Below, in pieces: positions 1-13,824 of a stretch of 64,000 nt of DNA. The position numbers and the translations under genes are program-made. Within the stretch, counting starts at the first letter, position 1; each line of letters opens with the position of its first letter. The notes beneath the pieces were generated by a model. That model saw only the letters and a program-made list of their open reading frames with translations, was not told where the DNA came from and did not search any database. Source of the stretch: Loxodes magnus (Eukaryota > Ciliophora > Karyorelictea > Loxodida > Loxodidae); the NCBI GenBank assembly GCA_946699065.1, contig CAMPDV010000114.1, positions 186,001 to 250,000 on the forward strand. The letters run 5' to 3'.

Positions 1-1306
1 TTCTTTATGAACTATCTATTTATTCTTTACTCAATTAGTCCAATATTTTTGGAGTAGCATCTAATCTAAACAATCATGTTCATTTGATTCTAATGCTAAG
101 ACTTAGCTTATATATTGAATTTAGTATTTTAATAGTAGGTTACTGTATTATTATATAACTAGATATTAAGAAAACTAATTCCCTTTGTATTAAAATAGCC
201 TTATATTAACTAATAGATAATTGCTAACGTTAAAATTAGGCTTTTCTTTAATAATTCATAAGATTAGATTCTTAACCTTATGAAGTGCTTTAGTATTAAA
301 ATAAGGATATAGAGGCTATCTTTTATTTTACTCATATTACTTTTATTTATAAGTGCTTTATTAATCTTTGTATATACACTATCTAGCAATTTAATTAGAA
401 AGCTAATTTCTACTCTAACCTTATTATATGCTAACTAGACTGTCTTCTAGATTCATTATTCAATTACCTAGCTTTTGATTCCAAACTACTAATTACTAAA
501 ATGCTTATATATAATATAATAATCCTTATTAGCTTTAATCTTACCTTCATCTATAATTAAGAGAGATATTTAAAATTAAAGAATAGAACATAAGGTCACC
601 TTACAGCTTCTAAAAGCTAAATAAAGAGGTATATAGTTTAATAAATAATCTAGTAAGCTAATTAGGTGACTAGCTATTTTAAGCAGTTCTATCTTAATAC
701 ATTTAATAAAAGTAGAGATATGCTTTATTAAAGGATGCAGAATGGTTAAATTAATATATCTACAAAAAAAGTCGGAAGAGAGATTGAAAGTAAGAATTAA
801 GTATCAAGGTATCCAAATTATAGGAATAAATTGAAAGAATAAAGTTTTTACTAGGAACCATAATGAAAGCAACAAGTTGTTTAGTTATAATCTAAAGAAA
901 AAAGCTAGAATAATTAATATAAAATAAACTAATTCCGCCTCAATATTATTTAAAGGATATTGGTAGCATAGATTTATTAAATTAAATGATGGTAATAATA
1001 ATTAGCTAAAAGGCTTAACTAACATAGGTTTATAATAAGTAATAAAAATATATAACCCATAGCATTGAGATTTCTATATAATATGATATCTAATTAATTA
1101 AAAAACTAGTTAATAGTATTTTATTTTCCTTTAGTCTAGTAATATATTGCTAAAGTCTTAAAGCAAAAAAGTAATATTGCTATATATAATGATAAGAGAT
1201 AAAAGATTCTACTAGATATAAAAAGAATAGATTAAAGCATCTTTATTATGAGATATCATGTGAGGTATATAGATAGAGAAGTTATTTAATTAGTTTTTAT
1301 ATAAAA
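1..1306. other. AT-rich intergenic, no clear gene
   Basis: No recognisable protein or RNA. A 43-codon ATG-to-TGA frame at 735-866 is the only stretch with slightly higher GC, but it has no recognisable motif. The last ~60 bases are the leader of the RING gene. Confidence 0.5.
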
Positions 1307-1720
1307 ATGGAAAGTTATTAATGTTCTATCTGTATTGATAAAGCTTAAGATCCAGTAGTAGCTTCTTGTGGACATCTATTTTGCTAGCTTTGTATTGATA
1401 GATGATTGGAAACCAATCGTACTTGTCCAGATTGCAGATGCAGTATATAAAGCATTATAAAGATAGGAGGTACCACTAATAATATCAAAATAATTCAAGA
1501 AAGTTATGGAACTAAAAATATAGTTAGAGATTTGTTCCTTTGGGTTGGTATAATAATAACTTGCTACTTCTTTTATATGGCTTTATTTTTGTGACTTGAA
1601 CCTACTTTAATTAATTTGGTTAAAAGAAAATTATAAGTGTCTTAAGTTTCTAATATAAGAAGTTCTTTCTATAATATTTTAAAAATCATTCAAGCACATA
1701 AAGCATCATATTTAAAATGA
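1307..1720 (+). CDS. Small RING-finger membrane protein (E3 ligase-like)
   Basis: A 137-aa protein that starts almost directly with a C3HC4 RING finger: Cys6, Cys9, Cys21, His23, Cys26, Cys29, Cys40, Cys43. The order and spacing match RNF5/RNF185-type ER ubiquitin ligases. The conserved Trp after the sixth ligand (residue 33) is encoded by TGA at 1403-1405, a direct sign that TGA is sense here; TAA/TAG occur as Gln (QLC, AQDP). A hydrophobic segment at about residues 72-98 (LFLWVG... to ...LFLWLEP) would anchor it in a membrane, probably the ER by analogy. The stop is the first TGA after the lysine-rich tail. Role inferred: E2-dependent ubiquitin transfer in membrane protein quality control. 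The exact family member is not certain. Confidence 0.85.
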
Positions 1721-2216
1721 TCTTAATGATTACTAAACTTCACACAATTTTTATTCAGATTTAAGTATCTTTTTTATAAAATCTTTATAGTCAAAGCTTA
1801 ATGAAAGCTTTTGATTAAATTTCTTGTTTTAAAATAAATTTTTTAAGTATAAATGTTTAGATACACTATACTTGATAAATTTAGTTATATATAAAATTCA
1901 TACTAAAGCTTTAATACAACTTATATACAATCTAAACTTAGATAAAGATGAAGAAGTACCAAGGAGCTATATTATCATATTCTTTAAAAGGACTTTCATA
2001 TACACTCTCAATGTATATTCTTAAATCTCATCGAAATATTATTTTAGTCTTACAAATAATTAGTTTACGCATAGATAAGCAAAAGATGCATTGAGTAATA
2101 AAGGCTCTAAGGGGTTTTAGATATGATTTCCATAAATTAATAAAAAAATAAAATATTAAAAGGAACATAAAAGGCAATGAAATTACTTAATAACCTTATC
2201 TCAAAAAAATAAATTA
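1721..2216. other. Convergent intergenic spacer
   Basis: Lies between the 3' ends of the RING gene and TMEM230. AT-rich, with no supported feature. Confidence 0.5.
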
Positions 2217-2573
2217 TCACATATATGGAATTTCATTCAATATTCTCACTCTTTCAATAGGCGTTCTTGCTTTATATGCTTTATAAAATTAGTAGCTATA
2301 ATAAAATCCTGGAATGCTTACTATCCCTCCCACACATCAAAAAATTAGACCTTTTGTAGGATCCTTACTCACTACCTCTGAAATACATCCAAAAATTATC
2401 AAAATTGCTCCAACTAAGCACAAAGTTATAGCACAAATAATATTTCTTCTTGGCAGACGTGGAAATTCATTTCTTCTTCGTTAAATTTCTAGTGAATTCA
2501 ATTATTTAGCAGATGAAGGAACTACAGACATAGCTTAATCTACTTCCTTCTCTTTATCCTCTCTTTCTTACAT
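2217..2573 (-). CDS. TMEM230: TMEM230-family membrane protein
   Basis: A 118-aa protein with two transmembrane helices. The sequence FPRLPRRNIICAITLCLVG leads into the first helix, followed by a short loop and a second helix ending IPGFYYSYQFYKAYKA. The order (basic P-R-R-N, hydrophobic helix with G-A-x-x-I-I-x-G, loop, PGFYY) is that of TMEM230/TMEM134 proteins, which sit on Golgi, secretory and recycling vesicles in animals. The N-terminal ~35 residues are charged and presumably cytosolic. One Trp in the second helix (LIFWCVGG) is a TGA codon. The start is the first in-frame ATG, the stop the next TGA after PYM. The C-terminal DD/FDD tail seen in animals is absent. Family assignment is fairly sure; vesicle role is from the family. 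Confidence 0.82.
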
Positions 2574-3681
2574 TCAAATTTATATAAAATTAGTAGTTTA
2601 TTCAAGAGATAAAGTTATTCAATTCTCTTATTATAATCAAATCTAAATTTTAAATTAATGTATCTTAGAGATAAAGCAATCAAATAACCAATACGGTATC
2701 TATTATACTTATATTTATAAATTTAAGAATAATAATATGATCTATTTGCTTTAGAAATAACTTCATTGCTTAACTTATACTAATTAAGTTTAAACAAGTC
2801 TATTATTTAATAATTTAAAGTAGATACATTAATTTAATGCAAAATTCTATAATTAATGAATTAATAATTTAGACTTTTAGTTATTTATCTTAGGTTTTCT
2901 CTTATAGTTATAATTTTATTTCAATCATGTTAGTATCTAAATACCTGCTAATCTCTTTCCTAATTATTTTACTATGACTATCTATTAGTTGCTTCTTTCT
3001 TTAATTTTAATTTAGAACTAAAGTTCTTTTCTTAACTTAGATACCTTATTACAATGCATTTATTTATTGTATTTTTCGCCTTTAAAATTCTTATGGTAAT
3101 GAATATTGCAGATAAGGTAGTTTAATGATACAATATTATGATTTAGTTCTCTTAGTTTTTTTATATTTTCAAATGATTTAAGAGGAAATTTAATGACCTT
3201 TAGCTAAATTACTCTTCACATTTTAGACAAAAACGAAAAAACCAAATGAATGCAACAATCCTTACCTTCTAACTATAAATATTCTACTCTATATTATGGA
3301 GGCTCCTTTTATAGAATATCAAATATGAATCATCAAAGCTATTGATTAACCTGCAGAGAATTATTTATTTTATAATAGAAGTTGCAGAATTTCAAATGCT
3401 TTGATTAATAATGTTTAAATAACTAATACTTTTTTAAAAATAAGTATAAAAGCATAAAAATAAACAGCTAGTTAAAAGTATTTCTAACTTAAGTATTTAT
3501 TTTATGTTCAGTTAATTTTAACATACACTAACACTAATAGAGCTCTCATAACTTACTTATTTATAACTTATAAATATTTTTGAGTTGAAGAATTAAAAAA
3601 TGCTTATAGGGATTTATGCTTTACAGATTAAAATAATAAAAGCTTTGCAAAGAATATCATTTTCTTAATAGGTTCTAATGC
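2574..3681. other. AT-rich intergenic
   Basis: Separates TMEM230 (upstream side) from the 3' end of the SPRY gene. No motif, repeat or RNA gene recognised. Confidence 0.5.
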
Positions 3682-5316
3682 TCACATCCTACCAAATAAT
3701 TTCGGTTGGATAGAATATTCTATTATTTCCAAAACTCCTCCTCTTGTACAACCTGCAACTGCGGGATATATATCTCCTTCAGTAAAAGCCTTAACGTTCA
3801 TAAAAGCCCATCCATAGTCTACTTCATTACAAATAAACTTTATGTGACCACTTTGAGTATCGACGTAAACTTCAATCATGCCTCCTTCGTTTACTCTTCG
3901 ACCATAGTTAGGTCCTTATTTACTTCCATTTCTTAGTTATGATTCGTAGTTGTAGTAAGCTCATCCAGAAGGAAGATCACAAAAAGCAAAATTAGTGAAA
4001 CTATTTTTTTTGCAAACTCCAATTTTAAAGTTTGTTTTCCTATTTAACCTGATTTTCCATCTATATATGTTTCCAGGATGAAGAGGATACTACAAAATAG
4101 ATGTTCTTCAACTGTATTCTGTGAATTCTAACTTCTTATTGTTTGCAAATATTTTTACACTTTCATTAGTCTTGTACGGATCAAAAGAAACAGTTTGATT
4201 GTAGATGTTATAATTAGTATCTTGAGCTTTTTCTAGAGATTTCTTTTAATCGACTTTCGTACTATTGTTCCTTTTAATCTAAGGTAAATTTTTTTCTTAT
4301 AAAGTATATTTGACTTCTGGTGGAACATCATCAACTGAATCTTGATCAGAGTCATAGAAATCTTGAATTCTATTAGCGGATTTTTATTATGATACTTAAT
4401 TGTTGTAGATTTGATTATCTCTTATTGAATTCTCTTGCAATAAATGAAGTTCTGATAAGTTTCTTTATTGGTTTAATATATCTATTGTAGGTATTAAAGT
4501 TAATTCTTAAATAATATCAAGAGGTGTATAGGGTTAATATTTCTATATATCTAGTGCTTATTTATTTCCTTTATAGTTATCAGTTTAATTTTCCTTTTCT
4601 TACTTTCCTTTAAAACCGTTTAAAACAATATCCGTAGATCCAGCTCTTGGTCTATGATTAGCCTCAAGCTAAGGTTTGATTCTTTTTTATTATTTTTTTT
4701 GTTTAATAATTTGTAATTTAATTTTCTTATGCTCTAGTTTAATCTTTAATCTCTCAACCTTTTCATTTAAATCATGAATCTTCGTTTAAAGCTATTGTAT
4801 CTTTTGATCTTTTAGAGTCATCTCCTTATTTTTACAATTGATTAATTCAAGCAAGTAACATTTGTGCTCTTTGTACTCTTTCAAAATCAACATTTGTTTA
4901 CATGACTAACAGGTCATCTACTTGTAGTCACAAGCTTCACTTAGATGCTTTTACATCATTTTATCTTGAACAGTTAAGTTACACTATGGACATTCACTTG
5001 TCATGTAGTCACACTCATTTTCATGAATGTCTATATTTTTAAGCATAATCAATTGCTTGCAATCTACATACTTGCATCGTAACCTCAGCATTTCAAGCTC
5101 CTCTATGATATATTAAGGAAGTGGTTGAACTTCAAATGAAGAACATGAGCTAAAGCATTTTTTGTTTTTTAACCTGAATTCCTAGAAGCACTATTTGCAG
5201 AAGACAACCATACAAGTACAGCATTAAACTGGGTTTTTAACTACTCCATTACAAATTAAGCATATGAATTAAGGGCTAATACTGTCAACAAAGCGGGACG
5301 TAGCATATCCAGACAT
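3682..5316 (-). CDS. RING/TRAF-type zinc finger protein with C-terminal SPRY domain
   Basis: A 544-aa protein. Residues ~17-55 form a RING-like finger (ICLIC, CCTC, FCKQC, CFSSC). Residues ~70-150 hold TRAF-type zinc fingers, with pairs such as CKYVDC, ECPQC, CQSC spaced by H-x-x-x-C ends. About residues 160-215 are a K/Q/E-rich coiled coil, then a low-complexity linker. The last ~150 residues are a SPRY/B30.2 domain: SGWAYYNY (Trp by TGA), VYVDTQSGHIKF, GWAF and GDIYPAVAG. This RING-zinc-coiled coil-SPRY order is the logic of TRIM/TRAF ubiquitin ligases; SPRY would bind the target. The frame is open from start to stop with no intron needed (545 codons). Substrate and partner are unknown. Confidence 0.8.
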
Positions 5317-6572
5317 TTTAATCTATTAAACACAAAGATGATTAAATAAAATGCTGCAATTAAATAAGCTTTTACTTGTTTTATTGTACTAAAGTATGCT
5401 TCTTATTAGTCTAAATTCACTCTTCTACTAAAGAATCTAACTCTATTAATTTAAATACAACTCTATCAATTAAAGATATTTATCCTACCTCAATGCTATA
5501 TTGCTAGTAGCTTGATAAATAATGGAACTTATCAGTTTTAATAAGTAAATTTCATAAGAGTTTAATTATTTTATAAAGCGTATATTTTACACTGATATAT
5601 TAAACTTTAATGCCCACCATTATTTTAAGCTAGCTTTTAATAGAGCACACAAAGTTATCTTATATCCATGAACATATCACAAATGTGCTTTATAATTACT
5701 TCTTTAATTGTAATTTCCTCACTTACTAGATTATATCAAAGCTATATCTACATTAATTACCAAATTAGTGCTTGTACAGAGTCTTTTCCCTACTCCTAGA
5801 AGCTTAGTTTTAAAATTTAATGAGAGCATGCTTTTACAGAGTATTTGGTAATAATTTAAAGAAAATTAATAGAAGAACTAGAGTAATGGCAGTTGTTTAT
5901 AGTTAGGACTAGAGATAATATGAAAATAAAGGCTAATAGTAAAACAAAGAAATAAGAGATCATTTAAGTGCTTAGTTATATTATAACCATAAAATAATAT
6001 ATACGCTTAATAAGTTAATCCAAAATATTTGGTTGCAAAGAAACTATAAAAATTTAAATAAACCAAACTCATCTAATCAAAAATATAAATAGTGTAACTT
6101 AAAATATCTCTTCCTAGAAATTATATTCATCTATCTATAAAGCTATGCTGCATAGATATATTTATAAGTAACTAATAATCTGCTTAAACCTTTTGTAAGG
6201 TAAATGAAATGTCAACTAGTCTAAGTTGAATAATTCTTCTAAAATGTAGAGAATTGGCAAGTTAGAGACTTAATCAATAAAATGATTATAAGTAGCTTAA
6301 ATTCTAAAAACGAAAGTATCTCTCTAGATGCATAAATAAGTATTAGAAAAAATTTTATAAGATGCTAAGGATATTAATATATCATATCCGTATTTATCTA
6401 TCACCATAAAATGTCTATTATAATAAGCTTCTCTAATATAATTAAGGATTTAATTCTTAAATTGAATCAAAGGAAAGTTAAATAGTGCAAAGTATATAGA
6501 AAATAGTATAAATAGATAATTAAGTGTGTAACTTGCTGCTTTAAATATTTCTCTTTTAAATATAAAATAATC
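5317..6572. other. Divergent intergenic region
   Basis: Lies between the starts of the SPRY gene (minus) and ZMYND10 (plus), so it should hold both promoters. No box or repeat could be identified by eye. Confidence 0.5.
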
Positions 6573-7847
6573 ATGGAATACGTTATGACTCCTTATGAAG
6601 CTGAAGCTATCATATAGCAACTATAGCTATATCCTATATAAGAGTATGGAAGTCCTCAGTGAATTAGCCAACATGAGTATATTTCAAAACTCAACTTGTA
6701 GTAGCACTTTTTGGCTAAGAACAAAGAAGATGAATTTATAATGGATGCTTTTGTAACATATGAGAAGATGGCCTTTCTAATATGTGACTTAATTTAAAGT
6801 GAGGTATGGAATACACACGTTTATAAAGACCATTTGAAAGATTATATTGAACAGAATATAAACTCTGCCAGAAAATATATGCTAACTAACCATGAAAGTA
6901 CCATTCTCAACTTAATCGAGATACTTCTTTTTCATAGAACAGCTTGTGAGTAAGTTGGTGATAATCTACTAGATCTTTTAGAGTACTGCTATCGAAAACT
7001 TATCTATTTCAGTCCTTCAAATTATCAAAATAAAGATTTAACAGCATTTTACGAAAGTGCTGAATTTGGCTAGGGAATTTGCGGCTTAACTATTATTCGT
7101 TATGTTTGTGAACATCTAGAGAATCTGAGTGTGAGCGTAGTTAGATAACTAACAGAAGAATAAGATATTTTTTGTGTTATTGTTCCCTTGCTAGAGAATA
7201 AGCCTTGGATCAGATAAACTGAAAAAGGTTATTTGGTTTTTGAAGAATAATAATGGAAGCCTTTTACTGATCGTGCAAGAGCAGCAAATCCAGAAGTTTA
7301 AATATGGCTTATTTTATACTATCTTTTTATGAGTTAGGATGTAAGAGCCAAATATGAGCTTAACTATTTTAGGAAGAATAATTTGCTGAGACTGAGGAAA
7401 TACATGAATGAAGTATTACTTGATTAGATTCCTGTATTAACGCCTATGAAAAGAGCGCTTGAAGAGCTTAGTCTTATGGGCGACGCGCCTCCTACAGGTA
7501 GCTCAGCTTTCATAATTTAGCAGGTCCCTGAGTTCAGAAAAATTTTAATAGAATCTGTAAAAGATTGAAAAACTATTGCAGATTATCAAAAATAAAATTT
7601 TCTAACAGAAACTGAAGAATCTAGAAAGAAAGATGCTGAGAGGCTCTTGAGTTGCTATAACATGGATCTTTTGGAACAAATGTATGATCAGCCGTAAATT
7701 GAAGAATAGAATTAGGCATGTAAGAATTGTGGCAAAGAAGGAACCAAAAAATGTGGTAAATGCAAAAGAGCCTGGTATTGTAGTAAAGAATGCTAGAAAG
7801 AAGACTGGAAATTCCATAAAAGAAACTGCGTTGAATTACTTTAATGA
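6573..7847 (+). CDS. ZMYND10: ZMYND10, dynein arm assembly factor with MYND zinc finger
   Basis: A 424-aa protein close to the human length (~440). The N-terminal pattern WISQHEYISKLNLQQHF, the internal ILNLIEILLFHRTACE, and the C-terminal MYND finger at ~383-420 (CKNCGKEG, CGKCKRAWYCSKECQ, HKRNC) align along the whole length with ZMYND10/BLU. In animals ZMYND10 acts in the cytoplasm in the co-chaperone complex (with LRRC6 and others) that pre-assembles axonemal dynein heavy chains, so it fits a ciliated cell. Two conserved Trp residues (QWISQH and KDWKTI) are TGA codons. No intron is needed. It is convergent with CPLANE1, another cilium gene, with 273 bp between the stops. Confidence 0.93.
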
Positions 7848-8120
7848 ATGTTTAAAGCAACATCATAAATTCATTTTAAATCCAATCAATAGTATCAATT
7901 TTTTAAAAATGTACATGAAGAATATTAAATTTTATATAAACCAATATTATCATAGTAAACACCCACTGAAAGTTGTATATCTATATTAACATTATAAGGA
8001 AAAAGTTCTTATTAAAACAACACAATTATTTGTAAAATTTAAAATATGAAAGAAACATAGAAAACAGCCTAATGCTTTTAAGAAATTTGATAATAAAAAT
8101 ACTATAATTTTATAAAAATT

Positions 8121-11100
8121 TCATTGATTATTGTTCGGAGCCATTAAGAAATTTTTTATTGTATTTCCTTCAAGAGTAAATAACTAGACAGGACCCTTTG
8201 GAACTTTCGGTGGAGGACTAGGACTTTAGCTTTTGAACCGAAACACTCTATAATTAGTTCTTCCTCTTTCTTGATTAATTGGCCACTAAAAGTGTATACT
8301 CGTATTACTGTCTTATAAGTCCGATTATTTAACCTCTATTTTTTTATCTTTTATCATTATTCTTGAGGGACTTTGCTAGTTTACCTATTGCATCGTAGTG
8401 AATTTACCAGCTTATTATGAACTACTTTTTTTCAAAGAAAAATGAGTCTTTTATTTATTGTAGTTCATAATCAATAAGAAATATTTCTTATATTTCAAGA
8501 TAAGCTTATCAAAAACACCTTACAACTTCTTTAGATCTTGCTTAGAAAATTTAGATGAAAAACGTTATTTTAATAATACATTTTTCAATTTCTGCCTCAC
8601 CAAATTTTCATCGAACTCCATACTTTCTATTTGTATTTTTTTCTTATCTGGTTAAACTAACTCTTGCTACATCGGGTATTATTGATTAGGATTTAGTTTG
8701 ATCCCATCATAAGTAAAGCTTTATTTTTCAAGAAAGCTTTGCAAGTTAAATTTTTCTTAGTTAGGAATTAGAGTTTTCAGTCATTTTCCATTATCGATTT
8801 TAAGTTTCTTTTTTTTACTCAAATTAAGTTAGTTTTAGCATTTAGATATAAAATCACTGTAAACTTAACTAAAATTGGATTGCTGATTACTCTATACTTG
8901 CAAAGTCGATACTTCTTTAATTATTCTACTAATAAATTGGTGAAAAGCAGGGTCTAGAAGTATTGGTTTGCAAGATTGATCTTAGATTTAACTCTTTAGT
9001 CACTAAGAAAACTCATTATATTTTCTTCAACTACGGAATTTTTCCTACTGACTAGGAATCAAATTAGCTTCTTTCATGTAAATGTTTAAGATATTAAAAT
9101 GCTTTTCTTCCAATTTATCTGACTATTTCAATATGGAATCAAATAAACTATTCTAACTATGAAAGTTTCTAAAATAACTCAACCTTAGCAAAGATTCTAT
9201 TTAATCTTCAGAGGATCTTATTTCCAAGTACCATAAAAAGATAAATAATTTGCTTAGCATGGATTTTATTTTTACAAAGACCACCTAAAAATTCTCATTG
9301 AAACTCTAAATATTCCAATTTTAAAATTCAAGGGAAAAATATTCTTTGAGTTTCTATAGCTCTAACGATGATTTATAATTATACTAGAATATTGATTGCT
9401 TGGGAGTTAAGTTTTAAATTAAGGCTACATATTGAAGTCATTTTTACTACTTGTTTAATGCTTTTGAAGAATCTTCATTTATTTTAATTTTAGAGATTTC
9501 AACACAATCTTTATGTATACTTACTTACATTTCGTATATTAGATTGAGATATATAGCAGGTATCAATTCTTAAGGAGCTATTTAGCATATCTCTAGTTAT
9601 TCCTCAAAACTTTATTTCTTAAACTGATCGTTCATAAAAGTTGAGAGTTAATCTACTTGATTGTTTCAGCATAAAATGCTAAATGTTATTTAAGGAGGTA
9701 AGCATTCAGTAAATTTATTAGATTCTACAAACCAGTAGCAAAACCCTGCCAATTTTTTATCAGATAATTGAATTGGCTTAGTAGCTAAATTGTCTATTAC
9801 TTTGATTACATCTTCAGCTGATTTAATTTGCTCTTCTTTGAAATTAAATACTTCAATAGGACTTAAAGTCTTTTTATCACTCAGAGCTTTTGCTATTATA
9901 AGTAGTACTAAACCTAACTCTTTAGGCTTTTTTGCTACTTGTTTAACAACTTCTCCTATTTTATTAAGATTTTACTAACAAAAATAATGGCAGATTTAAG
10001 CAGCAGAATCCTTAAAATTTTCAGAACTTAAGGTGTATAGATAAGTTTGGCTTGCAGTGAGTCATTCTTCATGAGCTTAAATAAAAATTGGATGAAACTT
10101 AAGCAAGAATTCGCAATCTTCTTTATTGAAGTAATTTTGCTAGTTTATAGGAGTAGGATTTTCATCTAAGGATTATACTATTTCTCATACATTTCTACGA
10201 AGCAGCTATATCTCTACTTCATTTATAATGTGTGCTCTTCTTTTGTTAAGTCAAGAAGCATTGTTAAGTAGAATAAAGGCTAGAGAATAGAACAGCACAT
10301 TGATTGCATTAGCTTAGTGATTCTTGAATTAAACAAGACTGTATATAATCAGTTAAGTCCTAAGTCTTTAAAGCTTTACTTTGCAATATTAAAGCTCTAA
10401 TAGTTTTTCAGCATAACTTAGAAGATTAAAAGCATAGAAAGGCTCTCCGTCAGCTAGTAAATATTTAAAGACATTGAAAGTTAATTGGAACAATCATTCT
10501 ATCTAAGTTAAGGTTAACCTTGGACTTCAAAATAAAGATTGAACAACATTGATATAGTTTTTAAACACATTACAAGGCTATGCTTTCTTTTAGATTATAA
10601 TAGCGTTTGTCAAGCATGTACTTCCCTCTAGTTTTACTGCTTTAGCCTGATTAGTAGTATAGTTAATTTCATTACTGAGGACAGGAGGAAGCAATTAGTC
10701 AATTAAGCTAGTTATGCTTTTAAATTAATCCTTATTATTTAGACTACTCAAGATTCTTAAAATGGCTGCAGTGTTAAGAATATCCTCTTTATGTTGATCT
10801 TCTTTATATTCTGTAGGAATAGGGTTAGTTCTATGAGTCATTGTTAGCATTGACAAATTAACATTGTTTAATTCTAATTCACTTGCTAATGAGCTTGTTT
10901 TAGGCATGTTTATAAACTCAAAGATTTTAACCGTAAATCCATTTGAGAAAAGTATATTGTTTTGCTATGGATGAAAATGACCAGAATATACTGAGGTATA
11001 CTATTTTAGCTGCTCTACTGGTGTTTAGAAATCTATGCTGATAAATCTTTTTATCTCATTCCCATTTTCCATAAAAAATAAAGGATCTCCTAATCGATTA

Positions 11101-12251
11101 AATATTAAAAAACTACCACATTTCAAACTTGTCAAAAGAAGCACATCATCGTAAGATCAGCAAATATCACTTGCTCATAAACTTAGCTAGCCATCCTCCT
11201 ATAGATTTGGCATGTCTTCTCCCTACATATATTTATAAGGCTTAACTGCTATTATCTAAGGTCCTAATCCTTAGTTTATAAGCTTAATATGCTACTAGTT
11301 TTCATTTATAATATAGCTAGTTTGTACCATTATTAGTTAGCATAAGAAAATATGAGATGAGCTTAAATAAATGGCCAAAACTTAACCAGAGTTATCAAAT
11401 CTGCATCTAATGTCATGTTTTTATTTATTACTCATATTAAATTCAATAGGGCTATAGTATTAATACTTTAAAGTGTTGCCACTAACCATATACTTACTAT
11501 ATGCTCTGTCTATGCATTGTAGCTCTACTGTAGTAAAATTAAGAACTAATTAAGAATAATCTTATTGAGGATCTGACTATAAATTAACTTAAGCAATTAT
11601 CAAATGATCTTCAAGAAAGCAAGCTTCTACTGAATTCGTTATAAAAGAGCTTTAAATGTTGTTGAAGACTTCTTCTGTCGATAGCGATCCTTCTGAAGTT
11701 GTTTGCTTTTATATTTCTTATTCAGATGTTTCTTCAACCTCTGACTTATCGCTATTAAGAAATTTTCAACTTCCAAGCACATCTTCTTGACTAGAGGATA
11801 TTAAAATTTGTTTAGATTTAGCTGTCCAGATTCAAAATTAGTCATTAATAATAAGAAGTATGTACTACCCATTATTTGCTATGAAGGTTCTGCTTTATTA
11901 ATTAGCATTTATCTTTTTAAATTACGAAGGAGCATGAAAGATCTATAGCTTCTAAACCTTTTTATCTAATAAGAAGCTTTTAAAGCTTTATTACACTCTG
12001 AATAATCCTCCTATAAATCGTCCATTACTTGATAAGCCTATACTTATGAAATTTTGAGGCAGCTTGTTTAGTTAAGGTAAACTGTGCGTAGTTTATCCCT
12101 AATCGTTTAATTCCCCCAATCTGTAATAATCAAGGATTATCAATTTAGGATCATTTTCTTCAGAAAAGCGATTATAAAGAACGAAAGGCCAAGGCTTCTT
12201 ACGCTAAATTTAGATAGTTTTAAGTTTCTTTAGACTTGACTGTTTTTGCAT
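8121..12251 (-). CDS. CPLANE1: CPLANE1 (JBTS17)-like ciliogenesis effector
   Basis: A 1376-aa protein, one uninterrupted frame. It opens with IQRKKPWPFVLYNRF, matching the KKPWP start of animal CPLANE1, and continues as an N-terminal beta-propeller. A second clear match is the WASDICWSYDDVLLLTSL / CGSFLIFNRLGDPL blade. The rest (from ~residue 480) is alpha-helical, ending in a basic, Pro-rich tail (SPSPPPKVPKGP). Animal CPLANE1 is about twice as long, so the ciliate form lacks much of the C-terminal half. In animals it works with INTU, FUZ, WDPCP and RSG1 at the basal body to recruit IFT-A and build the cilium. The start was chosen at the ATG just before KKPWP. An open frame upstream in another phase was judged accidental. 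Several Trp codons are TGA. Confidence 0.85.
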
Positions 12252-13824
12252 TTTTATCTAAGTCTTTAGAAAAAGAAATACTTTAAATACATTTACGAAA
12301 GTAAACTAATACAAGTTATTAGCCATCTGCCAAATCTATTCTCCCACTTTCCTCGTATCTACATATCTTATATTAACGCTTCAAAATCTTCGCTTCTTGC
12401 TATTTCAATTTATTTTACTGTTCCTTTGTTTCTAATTTTACTATAATGATTTATTTTAAGGAATAATATCTAAACCTCTATAAAATTTGGATAATAACTC
12501 ATATAAAAAACCATTTACATACATATGAATAAGCGTCTAGACTTTTATAAGCTTACAATGAAGCAGCTTTATTTATGCAAATAGCACTTAAAGATTGATC
12601 CTAAAATAAATAGATAATTAAGGAAAGATTGATAGACATTATAGATAATAAATAATTAGCTAAATATTAATTACTTAAAGATATTGTTAGTTAACTATAT
12701 AGATGTAAATATTATTTTAAGAGCATTTCATACTATAATATAATTTGTAGATTTAGTTCATTGTACTGCTTTCTATTTTATTCCTAATTGATTAATTGAC
12801 GTTTTTGTTTTGTAAACTAACTATTTTTGGTGAAATACATTTATTAATAAGGATTCTCATTAAAATAGTTTTAATTTACTTTTTACTTTTTCTAACTTGC
12901 TATTATTAGTCTAAAATTTGAACTATTAAATCTTTAATTAGGTATTGAAGATGTTTCTGATAAATACTAATATTGTATAGATAGAAATATGAATAATGAA
13001 TTATTCTAAACTATAATCTAAGAAGCTTTGATTAAGATAGTAAGAAAGCCATTTTAGATAGGTTTAGCTATAATTCCTCAAAGATATTTATAATCTTATA
13101 GTATTAAAGAATAAAATATTAAAGGCTATAAAAACTAATCCTTTTACTATTTAACTAATCTATATCGAAAATAGTTTACAATTAGCCTTAATCTAGTTCT
13201 TAGTTTCATTTAGATAGTTTATAGGGTTGAATAATTAAACTAGATTGAGTTAATAATATAAATTAGTAATTATTAGTACCTAAGCTAAGGATACTATATT
13301 ATGCTTTTTGAAATAATCTTTTATCAGTATTAATATATTAATAATCATTATTGTCTATGTGGGTATATAAAACATTTTAAATATATTCAATTATAAAGTA
13401 AAGGAGTTAATATCGTTAAAGATTTATAAATGCTATGTATGATATCATACACTGTATGATCAAAATTATATAAGCTATTACAAAGTTTAAATATAAAGGG
13501 GAAAACATTTCACAGAAAATCAGAGTTAAGAAGAATTAAATTGCTGAAAATGGAGAAAGATTTAAAGAAGAACTTAAAAAATAAAAATAAAATAAGAATT
13601 AAGAAATATTGATGTGTTTAAAATGAAACTTAAAGAAATTATTATGTCTTTAATCGAAGGAATTCTTATAATTAAAGATGTAAAACTCTTTCATTATAGA
13701 AAAAATAAAATTTAAATAGTATTATTTAGCATATTTGCTAGATTAAATAAGTTAGATAGTAATATTTTGAACTTAATTTTATGATAAGATTATTAGGTTA
13801 CTATAAAATATTCAATTAAATGTT
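12252..13824. other. AT-rich intergenic
   Basis: 1.6 kb upstream of CPLANE1 and downstream of the F-box-like gene. A short perfect palindrome (tatgatatcata) lies near 13438. No gene supported. Confidence 0.5.

Noticed and set aside
735-866. 43-codon ORF in the first intergenic region
   Set aside because: Too short and without relatives or upstream signals; could be a real micropeptide but not supportable.
12252-12420. Lys/Gln-rich open frame just upstream of CPLANE1 in another phase
   Set aside because: No ATG fits, it would overlap the CPLANE1 start, and the CPLANE1 start is fixed by the conserved KKPWP.
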